Part shown: positions 17,567 through 29,169 of the stretch, piece after piece | Layout: each line of letters begins with the position of its first letter | Numbering within the stretch: position 1 is the stretch's first letter | NCBI RefSeq assembly: GCF_006716675.1 | Contig: NZ_VFPM01000002.1 | Coordinates: forward strand, 930,001 to 994,000 | Length of the DNA: 64,000 bases | From: Humibacillus xanthopallidus | GTDB taxonomy: Bacteria > Actinomycetota > Actinomycetes > Actinomycetales > Dermatophilaceae | Direction: 5' to 3' | Notes under the pieces: generated by a model | Seen by the model: the letters and a program-made list of their open reading frames with translations, nothing else | Told to the model about the DNA's origin: nothing | Database searches by the model: none | Program-made: the position numbers and the translations under genes

Positions 17567-18532
17567 ATGGCTGAAGTACTCGTCCTCGTCGACCACGTCG
17601 ACGGCAAGGTCCGCAAGACGACCTCCGAGCTGCTCACGATCGCCCGCCGCATCGGCGAGCCGTCGGCCGTCTTCGTCGGCACGGGCTTCGACGCCGCGAA
17701 GGAGACCCTCGCCCGCTTCGGCGCCGAGAAGGTCTACCGCGTCGAGTCGCCCGAGGTGCTCGAGCACCTCGTCGTCCCGCAGGCCGAGGTGCTCGCGCAG
17801 CTCGTCGCCTCGGCCGCACCGGCCGCGGTGCTCGTGCCGTCGAACCCCGAGGGCAAGGAGATCGCGGCCCGCCTCGCCGTCAAGACGGAGTCGGGCCTCA
17901 TCACCGACGCCGTCGACGTGCAGGCCGCTGGTGACGGAAGTGGTGGCATCGCCACGACGCAGTCGGTCTTCGCCGGCTCCTACACCGTGTCGGCGACCGT
18001 CACGAAGGGCACGCCGATCATCACCGTCAAGCCCAACTCGGCCACCCCCGAGGAGGTCGCGGGAGCGGCCGCCGACGAGGTCGTCGACTTCACCCCGTCC
18101 GACGCCGCGAAGGGCGCCCGGATCACCGAGTCCAAGCCGAAGCAGGCCACCGGCCGCCCCGAGCTCACCGAGGCCGCGATCGTCGTCTCCGGTGGCCGTG
18201 GCACCGGCGGCGACTTCTCCAAGGTCGAGGCCTTCGCCGACTCCCTCGGCGCGGCCGTGGGCGCCTCGCGCGCCGCTGTCGACGCGGGCTGGTACCCCCA
18301 CACCTCGCAGGTCGGCCAGACCGGCAAGCAGGTGAGCCCGCAGCTCTACGTCGCGTGCGGCATCTCCGGCGCGATCCAGCACCGCGCCGGCATGCAGACG
18401 TCCAAGACGATCGTCGCGATCAACAAGGACAACGAGGCCCCGATCTTCGAGCTCGTCGACTTCGGTGTCGTCGGGGACCTCTTCACCGTCCTGCCGCAGG
18501 CGACCGAGACGATCCAGGCGGGCAAGGACTGA
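17567..18532 (+). CDS. etfA: Electron transfer flavoprotein, alpha subunit
   Basis: 321 residues. The C-terminal FAD-binding domain shows VVSGGRGTGGDFSKVEAFADSLGAAVGASRAAVDAGW near residues 205-245, GQTGKQVSPQLYVACGISGAIQHRAGM near 250-277 and INKDNEAPIFELVDFGVVGDLF near 285-307, all standard EtfA motifs. The N-terminal domain begins EVLVLVDHVDG. AAGGAG lies 12 bases upstream of the ATG. It forms a heterodimer with EtfB. A 14-base-arm hairpin closes the two-gene operon. Confidence 0.96.
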   Translation: MAEVLVLVDHVDGKVRKTTSELLTIARRIGEPSAVFVGTGFDAAKETLARFGAEKVYRVESPEVLEHLVVPQAEVLAQLVASAAPAAVLVPSNPEGKEIAARLAVKTESGLITDAVDVQAAGDGSGGIATTQSVFAGSYTVSATVTKGTPIITVKPNSATPEEVAGAAADEVVDFTPSDAAKGARITESKPKQATGRPELTEAAIVVSGGRGTGGDFSKVEAFADSLGAAVGASRAAVDAGWYPHTSQVGQTGKQVSPQLYVACGISGAIQHRAGMQTSKTIVAINKDNEAPIFELVDFGVVGDLFTVLPQATETIQAGKD

Positions 18533-18561
18533 CCCTCGGGCACCGTCCCACCACACGACAC

Positions 18562-18594
18562 GAGGCCGGCCCCGGACACCCCGGGGCCGGCCTC
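18562..18594. terminator. Hairpin terminator after etfBA
   Basis: Perfect 14-base arms (18562-18575 and 18581-18594) with a 5-base loop, lying between the convergent etfA and the PH-like membrane protein gene; probably bidirectional. Confidence 0.7.
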
Positions 18595-18601
18595 CTGCGC
18601 G

Positions 18602-19075
18602 TCAGTCGCCCTCGCCCTGCGCGATGTCGTGCGGCATCGTCCGCAGCCAGCTGCGGGCCTGCTCGCGGTTGAGGGCGTATGCCGTCCGGCCCGTCCCGAG
18701 GGTCCACCAGGGCCCGTGCAGGGCCTCCGCGGGCAACCGCATCGCACGCTCCGTGCCGGGGCGCCACTCGACCCGCCCGGACTCGGCGATGCGCTTGACG
18801 CCGCGCCGCTCGACGCGGGTCGTCGCCAGGGTGTTGTGCACGAGCATCGAGCGGGTGCCGAGGTCGATGCGCGCGGTCCACGCACGCCACCCCACGACGA
18901 CCCCGAGCAGGAGGCACACGGCATACGTCGGCAGCGTCGGCAGGGCAGGCACCAGGCGGAGCAGCAGGCGCGCGACGAGGTAGGCGATGACGGGATTGGC
19001 GGCGCCCGCGATGGCCCGGTGGACGGCAGGCGCGCGCAAGGTGTCGTCGGCGCCACCTTCGTGCCTGCCTGCCAT
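18602..19075 (-). CDS. Small membrane protein with PH-like domain
   Basis: 157 residues. A hydrophobic stretch (about residues 27-65, NPVIAYLVARLLLRLVPALP then YAVCLLLGVVVGW) forms one or two membrane segments. After it comes RIDLGTRSMLVHNTLATTRVERRGVKRI, which resembles the strand pattern of bacterial PH domains that follow paired membrane helices. Specific function is unknown. On the minus strand TATGAT lies six bases before the ATG at 19075, which supports this start and a leaderless mRNA. It is divergent from the cysteine desulfurase gene. Confidence 0.7.
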   Translation of the reverse strand: MAGRHEGGADDTLRAPAVHRAIAGAANPVIAYLVARLLLRLVPALPTLPTYAVCLLLGVVVGWRAWTARIDLGTRSMLVHNTLATTRVERRGVKRIAESGRVEWRPGTERAMRLPAEALHGPWWTLGTGRTAYALNREQARSWLRTMPHDIAQGEGD

Positions 19076-19155
19076 GCGCAGATCATAGGCAGGCACGCGG
19101 CGCCCGCAGCCGCATCGCGGTCGGGAGCTCGTGCGGTGGAGCCTAGAATCGGTGG
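19076..19155. promoter_or_regulatory. Divergent promoter region with two leaderless -10 elements
   Basis: TATGAT (minus strand, 19082-19087) lies 6 bases before the ATG at 19075. TAGAAT (plus strand, 19144-19149) lies 6 bases before the GTG at 19156. Confidence 0.6.
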
Positions 19156-20346
19156 GTGACCGCCTACCTCGACCACGCGGCGACGACGCCCATGCTGCCC
19201 GCGGCGCTTGCCGCCATGACGGAGCAGCTCGCCGTGGTCGGCAACGCCTCGTCGTTGCACCGCACGGGTCGGGCATCGCGGCGTGCCGTCGAGGAGTCGC
19301 GCGAGAAGATCGCGCGCTGCCTCGGTGCACGCCCGTCCGAGGTGCTCTTCACCTCTGGAGGCACCGAGTCCGACAACCTCGCGGTCAAGGGCACCTACTG
19401 GGCGCGGCGTGACGCCGACCCGGCCCGGGTGCGTCTGCTCGTGTCGGCGATCGAGCACCACGCCGTGCTCGACTGCGTCGACTTCCTCGTGGCCCACGAG
19501 GGCGCCAAGGTCACCTGGCTCGACTCCACGGCCGACGGCCGGGTCGAGCCCGCCACCGTGCGCGCGGCCATCGAGGCCGACCCCGACTCGGTCGCGCTCG
19601 TCAGCGTCATGTGGGCCAACAACGAGGTCGGCACGGTGCAGGACGTCGCGGGCATCGCGGCCGTGGCGCGCGAGCACGGCATCCCCTTCCACACCGACGC
19701 CGTGCAGGCCGCGGGGCACCTGCCGGTCGACTTCGCCGCGAGCGGAGCCGACCTGCTCTCGGTCACGGCGCACAAGCTCGGAGGCCCGATCGGCGTGGGC
19801 GCGCTCCTCGCCCGGCGCGATGCCCGCCTCGTGCCACTGACGCACGGAGGCGGCCAGGAGCGACAGGTGCGCTCGGGCACCCTCGACACCCCCGCCATCG
19901 TCGGCTTCGCCGCGGCGATCGTCGCTGCGACCGAGTCGATGGAGGCCGAGGCGGTGCGCCTCGCGGCCCTGCGCGACGACCTCATCGAGCGTGCGATGGC
20001 CCTCGGTGCCGGCATCCGGCCGACCGGCTTCTGGGAGCCCGGCGACACGACGCACCGACTGCCCGGCAACGTCCACCTGCTCGTGCCGGGCTGCGACGGC
20101 GACTCGCTGCTCTACCTGCTCGACGCTGCCGGCGTCTCCTGCTCGACCGGTTCGGCCTGCCAGGCCGGCGTGCCGCAGCCGAGCCACGTCCTGCTCGCCA
20201 TGGGCATCTCCGAGAGCGACGCCCGGGGAGCGCTGCGCCTGACGCTCGGCCACACGTCGACGTCGGCCGATGTCGACGCCGTCATCGACGCGCTGCCCGC
20301 CGCCATCGAGCGTGCTCGTCGTGCGCGGGAGGCGACGGCCTCGTGA
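19156..20346 (+). CDS. iscS: Cysteine desulfurase (IscS/NifS-like)
   Basis: PLP enzyme removing sulfur from cysteine as an enzyme persulfide. 396 residues. The opening YLDHAATTP, the PLP lysine in [10 protein letters not shown] near residue 207 and the persulfide cysteine loop [11 protein letters not shown] near residue 328 are all present. The adjacent tRNA 2-thiouridylase gene mnmA suggests it supplies sulfur for tRNA thiolation, perhaps as well as Fe-S assembly. GTG start chosen because TAGAAT lies six bases before it. The stop overlaps a 15-codon reading frame that ends on the mnmA start. Confidence 0.93.
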   Translation: MTAYLDHAATTPMLPAALAAMTEQLAVVGNASSLHRTGRASRRAVEESREKIARCLGARPSEVLFTSGGTESDNLAVKGTYWARRDADPARVRLLVSAIEHHAVLDCVDFLVAHEGAKVTWLDSTADGRVEPATVRAAIEADPDSVALVSVMWANNEVGTVQDVAGIAAVAREHGIPFHTDAVQAAGHLPVDFAASGADLLSVTAHKLGGPIGVGALLARRDARLVPLTHGGGQERQVRSGTLDTPAIVGFAAAIVAATESMEAEAVRLAALRDDLIERAMALGAGIRPTGFWEPGDTTHRLPGNVHLLVPGCDGDSLLYLLDAAGVSCSTGSACQAGVPQPSHVLLAMGISESDARGALRLTLGHTSTSADVDAVIDALPAAIERARRAREATAS

Positions 20347-20390
20347 GCGTCGTGGTCCTCCTCGTCCCCGTTGCGGGGGGCGCGTCATGA
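20343..20390 (+). CDS. Possible 15-residue coupling peptide between iscS and mnmA
   Basis: GTG at 20343 overlaps the cysteine desulfurase stop by 4 bases (GTGA). The frame reads [15 protein letters not shown] and its TGA at 20388-20390 overlaps the mnmA ATG by 4 bases (ATGA). The arrangement would carry ribosomes from one gene to the other. There is no other evidence that the peptide is made or matters; it may be chance. Confidence 0.3.
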   Translation: MSVVVLLVPVAGGAS

Positions 20391-21493
20391 GAGTCGTGGC
20401 TGCCATGAGCGGCGGCGTCGACTCGGCGGTGGCCGCTGCCCGCATGCTCGACGCGGGCCACGAGGTCGTCGGGGTGCACCTCGCCCTCAGCCAGAGCGCC
20501 GCGACGCTGCGCGAGTCGGCCCGTGGATGCTGCACGATCGAGGACGCCGGCGACGCGCGTCGGGTGGCCGACGTGCTCGGCATCCCGTTCTACGTCTGGG
20601 ACATGGCAGCCCGCTTCTCCCGCGACGTCGTCGAGGACTTCACGCGGGAGTATGCCGCCGGCCGCACCCCCAACCCGTGCCTGCGCTGCAACGAGAAGAT
20701 CAAGTTCGCCGCCCTGCTCGACAAGGCGGTGGCACTGGGCTTCGACGCGGTCGCGACCGGGCACTACGCGCAGATCGTCGAGACCGCCGACGGGCGACGC
20801 GAGCTGCACCGGGCCGTCGACACCGCCAAGGACCAGAGCTACGTCCTGGGGGTGCTCGACGCCGACCAGCTCTCCCGGGCGTTCTTCCCGCTCGGAGACA
20901 CCGAGAAGCCGCGCATCCGCGAGGAGGCTGCAGAGAGAGGCTTCTTCATCGCGAAGAAGCCCGACAGCCACGACATCTGCTTCATCCCCGACGGCGACAC
21001 GCGGGGCTGGCTGACCCGCAGGCTGGGGGAGGCGCCCGGCGACATCGTCGACACCTCCGGAGAGGTCGTCGGCCACCACGACGGCGCCTTCGCCTTCACC
21101 GTCGGCCAGCGGCGGGGTCTGGGGCTCTCACGGCCGGCGTCCGACGGACGGCCGCGCTACGTCGTCGAGGTGCGACCCCGCACGAACGAGGTCGTTGTCG
21201 GCACGGAGGAGCTGCTGGGGGTCAACGCGATCTCCGGCGATCACGCCCGCTGGTGCGGACCGCCACCTGAGGGGGTCGTGCGGGTCGGGGCCCAGGTGCG
21301 GGCTCACGGTGAGGAGCACGCGGCGACGGCCTGGGCCGACGACGGCCGCGTCGAGGTTCGCCTCGACGAGCGGATCCGCGGCGTCGCACCGGGCCAGTCG
21401 GTCGTGCTCTACGACGGCACGCGGGTCATCGGCTCGGCGACCATCGCCGCCTCCCGCCTCGAGCCCGTCACCACGGCACCACCCGCCGACTGA
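20387..21493 (+). CDS. mnmA: tRNA-specific 2-thiouridylase MnmA
   Basis: ATP-dependent thiolation of U34 in tRNA for Glu, Gln and Lys. 368 residues. PP-loop [10 protein letters not shown] near residues 8-17, catalytic cysteines in NPCLRCN (Cys98) and DICFIPDGD (Cys198), and GHYAQI near 125. All key residues are intact. The sulfur donor is probably the adjacent cysteine desulfurase. The last codons run into the tandem hairpin repeats that follow. Confidence 0.96.
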   Translation: MRVVAAMSGGVDSAVAAARMLDAGHEVVGVHLALSQSAATLRESARGCCTIEDAGDARRVADVLGIPFYVWDMAARFSRDVVEDFTREYAAGRTPNPCLRCNEKIKFAALLDKAVALGFDAVATGHYAQIVETADGRRELHRAVDTAKDQSYVLGVLDADQLSRAFFPLGDTEKPRIREEAAERGFFIAKKPDSHDICFIPDGDTRGWLTRRLGEAPGDIVDTSGEVVGHHDGAFAFTVGQRRGLGLSRPASDGRPRYVVEVRPRTNEVVVGTEELLGVNAISGDHARWCGPPPEGVVRVGAQVRAHGEEHAATAWADDGRVEVRLDERIRGVAPGQSVVLYDGTRVIGSATIAASRLEPVTTAPPAD

Positions 21494-21787
21494 TCTGCCG
21501 ACTGATCCGCAGCGTGATGCTCCGTCAGCATCAGTCTGCGGATCAGTCGGCGTCTGGTGCTGTCTAGGTGACAGTGATTGCAGACTGATCTGCAGCGTGA
21601 TGGCTGATCGACGTGCACGTCATCAGTCTGCGGATCAGTCGGCGTCTGGTGCTGTCTGGGCGACGGTGACTGCAGACTGATCTGCAGCGTGATCGCTGAT
21701 CGACGTGCACGTCATCAGTCTGCGGATCAGTCGGCGTCTGGTGCTGTCAGGGCGACGGTGACTGCAGACTGATCTGCAGGCTGATCG
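21488..21787. repeat. Tandem 92-bp hairpin repeats
   Basis: Units start at 21500 (83 bp), 21583 (92 bp), 21675 (92 bp) and 21767 (partial, about 20 bp). Units 2 and 3 differ at only two positions by eye. Each unit has a palindromic half: outer arms GACTGATCYGCAG and CTGCGGATCAGTC, and in units 2 and 3 an inner perfect palindrome GACGTGCACGTC. A linker of about 34 bases follows. The array fills the gap between the convergent mnmA and GNAT genes, starting inside the last mnmA codon. It has no unique spacers, so it is not a CRISPR array. Confidence 0.9.
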
Positions 21788-21803
21788 TCCGTCGACGGCG
21801 CGT

Positions 21804-22688
21804 TCAGTCGAGCGAACGGGTCCAGGTCACCGTGCGGGCGGTCGGACGGAAGCCGATCGAGCGATAGAGGCGCTGCGGCCCCGGATACGCGGCGTCGCCG
21901 CGCGGCGTCACCTGGGCCACGGTTCCACCGGCCGACCGCAGGGCGTGCAGCGCCGCGAGGGTGACCGAACGGGCCAGCCCGCGGCCTCGGTGCTCAGGCA
22001 CGCAACCGACCGGCTCGACGAGGCCGACGCCCGTCGGCGGGTCGAGCCACACGAGCGCCGAGGCGACCATCTCGCCCTCCTCGTCGACGGCGACCCAGTC
22101 GAGGTCGTGCCGGTAGGGCCACGCGGCCATCAGCCGGCCGTATGCCGTCGCATCGACCGTCGAGGGGCCGAGCTGCGACCATGCGGCCGCGTGGACGGCC
22201 GCTCGCTCGCGCACCTCGTGCGGCTCGACGTGGCGCAAGCGGTAGCCCTCGACGAGCGGCACGTCGGGCAGCGCCTCGACCTCGACGACGTGGTGGGTGA
22301 ACCACGGAGCATCTCGGTCAGGCTCGAAACCCGCTGCGGCCAGAGCCTGCTCGGCAACGTCCCCCTCCATCACGAGAGCCGACTGTGCCTCGGCGTCGCT
22401 GACCTCCTCGAACCACTCGACGAGCTCCTCAGCGATGTCGGGGCGGGCGGGGTCCACCTGCAGCTCCAGCCAGTCGGGCGCCTCCGCCCAGCCGAACCCG
22501 ACCGTCTCGTCCCCGTCCGTCCAGACGGCGATCGCCTCGCTGTCGTCGAGCGAGGTCGGGTCGACTGGCCGGGAGTACCGGTTCCACGTGAGCTGCCCCG
22601 GGTGAAAGCGGCTGCGCGGGGTCCAGAGCCGGGAGGCCATGGACTGCATCGCCGCCAGGTCGTCGGGCCCACCGAAGTCTCGCCTCAC
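21804..22688 (-). CDS. GNAT-family N-acetyltransferase
   Basis: 294 residues. The C-terminal half (about 150-290) is a GNAT domain with the acetyl-CoA loop VPEHRGRGLARSVTLAALHALR near residues 237-258 and AQVTPRGDAAYPGPQRLYRSIGF near 262-285. The N-terminal half looks like a degenerate second GNAT repeat, without the acetyl-CoA loop. Substrate unknown. The GTG at 22688 was chosen because TAGGTT lies seven bases upstream on the minus strand; it gives the N-terminus VRRDFGGPDDLAAM. Divergent from the metE-like gene. Confidence 0.85.
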   Translation of the reverse strand: MRRDFGGPDDLAAMQSMASRLWTPRSRFHPGQLTWNRYSRPVDPTSLDDSEAIAVWTDGDETVGFGWAEAPDWLELQVDPARPDIAEELVEWFEEVSDAEAQSALVMEGDVAEQALAAAGFEPDRDAPWFTHHVVEVEALPDVPLVEGYRLRHVEPHEVRERAAVHAAAWSQLGPSTVDATAYGRLMAAWPYRHDLDWVAVDEEGEMVASALVWLDPPTGVGLVEPVGCVPEHRGRGLARSVTLAALHALRSAGGTVAQVTPRGDAAYPGPQRLYRSIGFRPTARTVTWTRSLD

Positions 22689-22770
22689 GACCGCCAACCT
22701 AACGGCCCGACCGGTCCCCGGCGGAAGGGGCCGTGACGGCGACGACCCGGCGCGGCGGCATACTGGCGCG
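22689..22770. promoter_or_regulatory. Divergent promoter region, GNAT and metE-like genes
   Basis: Minus strand TAGGTT (22696-22701) lies 7 bases before its GTG. Plus strand CATACT (22759-22764) lies 6 bases before the GTG at 22771. The plus-strand -10 is formed from a copy of the recurrent CGGCATAC 8-mer. Confidence 0.55.
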
Positions 22771-23751
22771 GTGACGCTCGCGACGGGAATCGGCTCTTGG
22801 CCAGGCACTTCGGTGCGCGACGCGGTGGGCCAGGTGCGCGAGCTGCTCGACGGGCAGCTGCCCCACCTGCCCGAGCTGCCCGAGCGAGGACCCGGCGCCG
22901 ACCTCATCGGGCGCACCGCGGGGATGCTCGTCGAGCTGCCCGTCGACCTCCAGCCGGTGGGGTGGCGTCTCGTCGACCGACCGGGCCGCGACGCCCAGCG
23001 CACGGCGGCCCTGCTCCGTGAGGACCTCGACGAGCTCGCCGAGGCGTTCGACGGACACACCGGACCCCTCAAGCTGCAGGTGGCCGGTCCCTGGACCCTC
23101 GCCGCCGGGCTCTGGCTGCACCGCGGCGAGCGGGTCATCGTCGACGAGGGCGCGTGCCGCGACCTCGTCGAGTCCCTCGCCGAGGGGGTGCGGCTGCACG
23201 TCGCGGCCGTGCGTGCGCTCGTTCCCGGTGCCCAGATCGTGCTCCAGGTCGACGAGCCGTCATTGCCGACCGTGCTCGCCGGGCGTCTACCGACCTCGTC
23301 GGGATGGGGGCGACTGCCCAGCCTCGACCCGCAGGTGGCGGCGGCCGGCCTCCAGACGGTGCTCGGCGCCCACGACGGCGACACCGTCCTGCACTGCTGC
23401 GCCGCCGAGCCGCCCGTGCCCCTGCTCCGCGCCGCCGGCCCGACTGCCCTCTCGCTCGACACGTCGCTGCTGCGTCCCCGGGCGTGGGAGGGCATCGCCG
23501 TCGCCGTCGAGGACGGCATGCGGCTGCACGCGGGCCTCGTGCCCACCGACGGCAGCCGGTTGCGTGCGCAGCAGCTCGCCGACGACTTCGTCGCCGCGTG
23601 GCGCCGCATCGGTATGCCGTCCGGCCGGCTCCTCGACGTCGTCGTGACCCCGGCCTGTGGCCTCGGAACGCGCGCTCCCGACGTCGCCCTGGCCGTGCTG
23701 CGCGCGGCGGTCGACACGTCGCGAGAGCTCGAGGAGCGCAGCGCCTCCTGA
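22771..23751 (+). CDS. Methionine synthase (B12-independent) catalytic-domain-like protein
   Basis: 326 residues, equivalent to the C-terminal barrel only of MetE, which is about 750 residues. Visible are GIGSWPGTSVRDAV near residue 5, LQVAGPWTLAAGLWL near 105, QVDEPSLPTVLAG near 155, the zinc-cysteine segment VLHCCAAEPP near 207 and TPACGLGTR near 295. The His/Cys pattern is compatible with zinc-dependent methyl transfer to a thiol. A similar short protein sits next to ligA in mycobacteria, as I recall. Whether it makes methionine or uses another thiol is not shown. A 15-base-arm hairpin follows. Confidence 0.8.
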   Translation: MTLATGIGSWPGTSVRDAVGQVRELLDGQLPHLPELPERGPGADLIGRTAGMLVELPVDLQPVGWRLVDRPGRDAQRTAALLREDLDELAEAFDGHTGPLKLQVAGPWTLAAGLWLHRGERVIVDEGACRDLVESLAEGVRLHVAAVRALVPGAQIVLQVDEPSLPTVLAGRLPTSSGWGRLPSLDPQVAAAGLQTVLGAHDGDTVLHCCAAEPPVPLLRAAGPTALSLDTSLLRPRAWEGIAVAVEDGMRLHAGLVPTDGSRLRAQQLADDFVAAWRRIGMPSGRLLDVVVTPACGLGTRAPDVALAVLRAAVDTSRELEERSAS

Positions 23752-23785
23752 GCGCCGGTCGACCCCCTTCGACCGGGGACAGGCC

Positions 23786-23819
23786 GACGGCCGGCCACCC
23801 TCGCGGGTGGCCGGCCGTC
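23786..23819. terminator. Bidirectional hairpin between metE-like and L,D-transpeptidase genes
   Basis: Perfect 15-base arms (23786-23800 and 23805-23819) with a 4-base loop, placed between convergent genes. Confidence 0.7.
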
Positions 23820-23842
23820 TGGTCAGCAGCGGTCGGGCGGCG

Positions 23843-25087
23843 TCAGAGCGCCGAGCCCGCGGCCCACTTGGCAGGGCTGAGGTTCCAGTCGGCGTAACCG
23901 TTGCCCATCGTCATCGGCCGGTCGGTGCCGGTCGTCTCGACGACATCGCCGATGATCATGTTCTTGTAGACCCACTCGGCGTTGGAGTCGCTCATGCCGG
24001 TGCAGCCGTGGCTCACGTTGCGCACGCCCTGGTCCTTGACCGACCACGGGGCGGAGTGCAGGAACTCACCGGAGTTCGTCAACCGCAGGGCCCACTTGAC
24101 GGGGGTGTCGGAGTAGTACCCGGGGTCGCCCTTCTTGAGGCCGATGGTCTCGGCGCGCATCGTGATGTTGGTGACCTTGTCCATGATGACCTTGACGCCC
24201 GAGCGGGTGATGAAGCCGGGCTGGCCACCGGTGACGGGGATGGTCTTGGCGACCTTGCCGTTGATGACGACCTTCATCTGGTGCTTCTTGAGGTCGACCT
24301 TCGCGATGACCGAGCGACCGATCGTGAACTCCGACGTGCGGCTCATCTCGCCCCAGCGGCCACCACCGGCAGGCACCCCGTTGAGCTGCGCGTCGACCTT
24401 CACCTTGGTGCCGGGCTTCCAGTACGTCGCGGGCCGCCAGTGGGCCTCCTTCGACGACAGCCAGTACCACGAGCCGGCCTGGGCCGGCGTGGTCGTGACG
24501 TGCATGTTCTTCTCGAAGTTCGCCTTGTCGACGACCGGGAGGTCGAAGCGCACGATGACGGGCATGCCGATGCCGACCGTGCCGCCGTCACGCGGCGAGA
24601 CCGCGACGTAGACCTGCTGGTCGAGCGTGAGGTTGTCCGTGCGGAAGGTGCGCGTCTCCTCGATCGTCGCGCCGTCGGTGGTCTTGGCCTCGAGGGCGAG
24701 GGTGTACTTGACGCCCGGCTCGAGCAGGTCACCGGCGGTCCACGTGCCGTTCTCGAGCGTGCCGTCGACCTTGACGGTGTTGCCCTTCTTGCTGACGTAC
24801 GACAGAGACGCCTTCTCGAGGGTGCCCTTGTCTGCCGAGGCCGTGACGCGGGTGTCGACGGCGACATTGGTCGCCTTGTCCTGCGGCGTCGTCTTCCACG
24901 TGACGGGGTCGACGGTGGGGGTCTGCGCGCTGGGCTGACCGCCGGCCGAGCTCGTCTGGCTGCCTCCGGCGCCGGTCGCGGCCGATGCTCCGCCGTCGGC
25001 GTTGGCCGACGCGTTGCAGGCAGAGACAGCCAGCACGGCCACGAGAGCCATGCTGGAGACGACGGTGTGACGGATGGTGAGCTTCAC
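23843..25087 (-). CDS. L,D-transpeptidase lipoprotein with Ig-like domains
   Basis: 414 residues, extracytoplasmic. The signal peptide ends in the lipobox AVLAVSAC near residue 23. A Ser/Gly/Ala/Thr-rich linker follows to about 60, then bacterial Ig-like domain(s) (about 65-260, with TVDPVTWKTTPQDKATNVAV). The YkuD catalytic domain holds GFITRSGVKVIMDK and the active-site SHGCTGMS (Cys362, with His and Ser nearby). Members form 3-3 peptidoglycan cross-links and resemble LdtMt2 of mycobacteria. The GTG start has AGGGGA seven bases upstream, and the charged VKLTIRH opening suits a signal peptide. Confidence 0.93.
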   Translation of the reverse strand: MKLTIRHTVVSSMALVAVLAVSACNASANADGGASAATGAGGSQTSSAGGQPSAQTPTVDPVTWKTTPQDKATNVAVDTRVTASADKGTLEKASLSYVSKKGNTVKVDGTLENGTWTAGDLLEPGVKYTLALEAKTTDGATIEETRTFRTDNLTLDQQVYVAVSPRDGGTVGIGMPVIVRFDLPVVDKANFEKNMHVTTTPAQAGSWYWLSSKEAHWRPATYWKPGTKVKVDAQLNGVPAGGGRWGEMSRTSEFTIGRSVIAKVDLKKHQMKVVINGKVAKTIPVTGGQPGFITRSGVKVIMDKVTNITMRAETIGLKKGDPGYYSDTPVKWALRLTNSGEFLHSAPWSVKDQGVRNVSHGCTGMSDSNAEWVYKNMIIGDVVETTGTDRPMTMGNGYADWNLSPAKWAAGSAL

Positions 25088-25317
25088 GCAGCAATCCCCT
25101 CGATGACCCGCATGGGAGTGCTCCGCGCCGGTGGCGGAGTCGTGGACGAGTCGGTTGGAACCCCGTACCAGTGTCACCGATGACACGGCATACGACAAAA
25201 CGACGCGCGTGGCCGACTGCCTGTCGGAGGTTGCGCGGGGGCCGCGCAGACCCTACCCGCAGGTATGCAGCGGGGCCAAGCCGGACGGCATACCCGCGGG
25301 TGGGAGGCGGCTGGGTG
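25088..25317. other. Intergenic region upstream of the L,D-transpeptidase
   Basis: 230 bases with no convincing gene. It holds two copies of CGGCATAC (25188, 25286) and an inverted repeat GTGTCA-CCGA-TGACAC (25171-25186), about 85 bases upstream of the transpeptidase start, which could be an operator. Confidence 0.5.
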
Positions 25318-26823
25318 TCAGGCGGGGGGACGCACCTCGCGCCGGAGGATCTTGCCCGTCGGGCCCTTGGGCAGCTCGGGGAGGATCCAGAGCCTGCGGG
25401 GGTACTTGTAGGCGGCGAGGCGGTCCTTGACGTAGGTCTGGATGTCGTCGAGGGTCGCCGTCGCGCCGGGGCGCAGGACCACCGCGGCACCGACCTCCTC
25501 GCCCATGAGGTCGTCGTGGACTCCCACCACGGCCGCCTCGAGCACCTCGGGGTGCGTGTAGAGCACCTCCTCGACCTCGCGGGGGTAGACGTTGAGCCCG
25601 CCCCGGATGATGAGGTCCTTCTTGCGGTCGACGATCGTGTAGTAGCCCTCGTCGTCGACGGTCGCGAGGTCGCCGGAGCGGAACCATCCGTCGGGGATGG
25701 CCTCCTTCGTCGCCTCGGGACGGTTCCAGTAGCCCTTCATGATGTTCTCGCCGCGGATCGCGATCTCGCCGATCTCGCCGGGGGGCGTGTCGTTGCCGTC
25801 GATGTCGACGAGCTTCATCTCGCAGCCGGGGATGGCGCGGCCGATCGTGCCGGGCTTCGTCGGCTTGTCGGGCATGTTGAACGACGCGACCGGCGAGGTC
25901 TCGGACAGCCCGTAGCCCTCGAGGATCTGGCAGTGGAACTTCTGCTCGAAGGCCTTCATCACGGCCTCCGGCATCGCCGACCCTCCCGAGGCGCAGGTGC
26001 GCAGGGTGCTCGTGTCGGCCCGGTCGGCGTCCGCGTGGTTGAGGATCGCGGCATACATCGTCGGCACGCCCTGGAAGATCGTGACGTGGTCACGGCCGAG
26101 GACCTCGATGGCCTTGGCCGGGTCGAAGCGCGGGATGAGGGTGAGGGTCGAGCCGCGCAGCACCGAGGTGTTGAGGCCGCACGTGAGGCCGAAGACGTGG
26201 AAGAGGGGCAGGCACCCCATGATGACGTCGTCCTCGCCGATCTGCATGATGTCGCTCGCCGACACCTCGGCGTTGCGGTGCAGGTTGAAGTGCGTGAGCT
26301 CGGCGCCCTTCGGCTTGCCCGTCGTGCCGCTCGTGTAGAGGATCACCGCGGTGTCCTGGTCGTCGCGCTCGACGGGCACGAGCACGGGGTCGGCGGCCGA
26401 CTCGCTCGCGTCGAACTGACCGTCGGCGGGGCCCATCGGGCCACAGACGACGAGGCGAGTCCCCGTCTCGGCGGCCGCCTTGCCCGCCTCCTCGGCGAAG
26501 TCGGGCCACACGAAGCTGAAACGCGCCCCGGAGTCCTCGTAGAAGTACTGGATCTCGCCCGCCTTGAGGAGCGGGTTCATCGGCACGACGATTCCGCCGG
26601 CGAGGAGCGTGCCGTAGAAGGCGACGGGGTAGGCCGGCACGTTGGGCAGGATGAGCGAGACCCGGTCGCCGGGCTCGAGGCCGGCCGCACGCAGCTGGCC
26701 CGCCACCCGAGCGGCCGCCTGGTGCAGCTGCGACCACGTCACGCCCGCCTGGTCGAGGCGGATGCCCACCTTGTCGGGGATCCGCTCCGCGGTGGCGACG
26801 AGGTTGCTGGCGAGGTTGGTCAT
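25318..26823 (-). CDS. fadD: Long-chain acyl-CoA synthetase (AMP-forming)
   Basis: 501 residues of the ANL superfamily, activating a fatty acid to acyl-AMP and then acyl-CoA. Core motifs are [14 protein letters not shown] near residue 161, [13 protein letters not shown] near 300, the hinge [16 protein letters not shown] near 375-390 and the adenylation lysine in [10 protein letters not shown] near residue 491. AGGAG lies six bases upstream of the ATG. Chain-length preference cannot be read from the sequence. It is divergent from ligA. Confidence 0.92.
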   Translation of the reverse strand: MTNLASNLVATAERIPDKVGIRLDQAGVTWSQLHQAAARVAGQLRAAGLEPGDRVSLILPNVPAYPVAFYGTLLAGGIVVPMNPLLKAGEIQYFYEDSGARFSFVWPDFAEEAGKAAAETGTRLVVCGPMGPADGQFDASESAADPVLVPVERDDQDTAVILYTSGTTGKPKGAELTHFNLHRNAEVSASDIMQIGEDDVIMGCLPLFHVFGLTCGLNTSVLRGSTLTLIPRFDPAKAIEVLGRDHVTIFQGVPTMYAAILNHADADRADTSTLRTCASGGSAMPEAVMKAFEQKFHCQILEGYGLSETSPVASFNMPDKPTKPGTIGRAIPGCEMKLVDIDGNDTPPGEIGEIAIRGENIMKGYWNRPEATKEAIPDGWFRSGDLATVDDEGYYTIVDRKKDLIIRGGLNVYPREVEEVLYTHPEVLEAAVVGVHDDLMGEEVGAAVVLRPGATATLDDIQTYVKDRLAAYKYPRRLWILPELPKGPTGKILRREVRPPA

Positions 26824-26881
26824 CGAGGCTCCTTTGCTCCGGCCGGTTCCGGCCCATTGTGACTGGTCGGTAGCCTGCTGA

Positions 26882-29099
<2,218 letters not shown>

Positions 29100-29101
<2 letters not shown>

Positions 29102-29169
29102 GCAGCACCCGGTGAGCAGCACCCGTAGACCAGCACCCGGTGACCAGCAACCGGTGACCAGCAACCGTG
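29100..29169. repeat. 14-bp tandem repeat, five copies
   Basis: Consensus GASCAGCAMCCGGT, with copies at 29100, 29114, 29128, 29142 and 29156, starting within the ligA stop codon. Copies differ at a few positions, showing step-wise divergence along the array. Confidence 0.9.

Noticed and set aside
21488..21787. CRISPR array
   Set aside because: Repeats are 83-92 bp, adjacent, and have no unique spacers; no cas genes are near.
22771..23751. Truncated metE pseudogene
   Set aside because: The frame is clean, the metal-site segments are intact and a promoter fits its start, so it is a genuine short family member.
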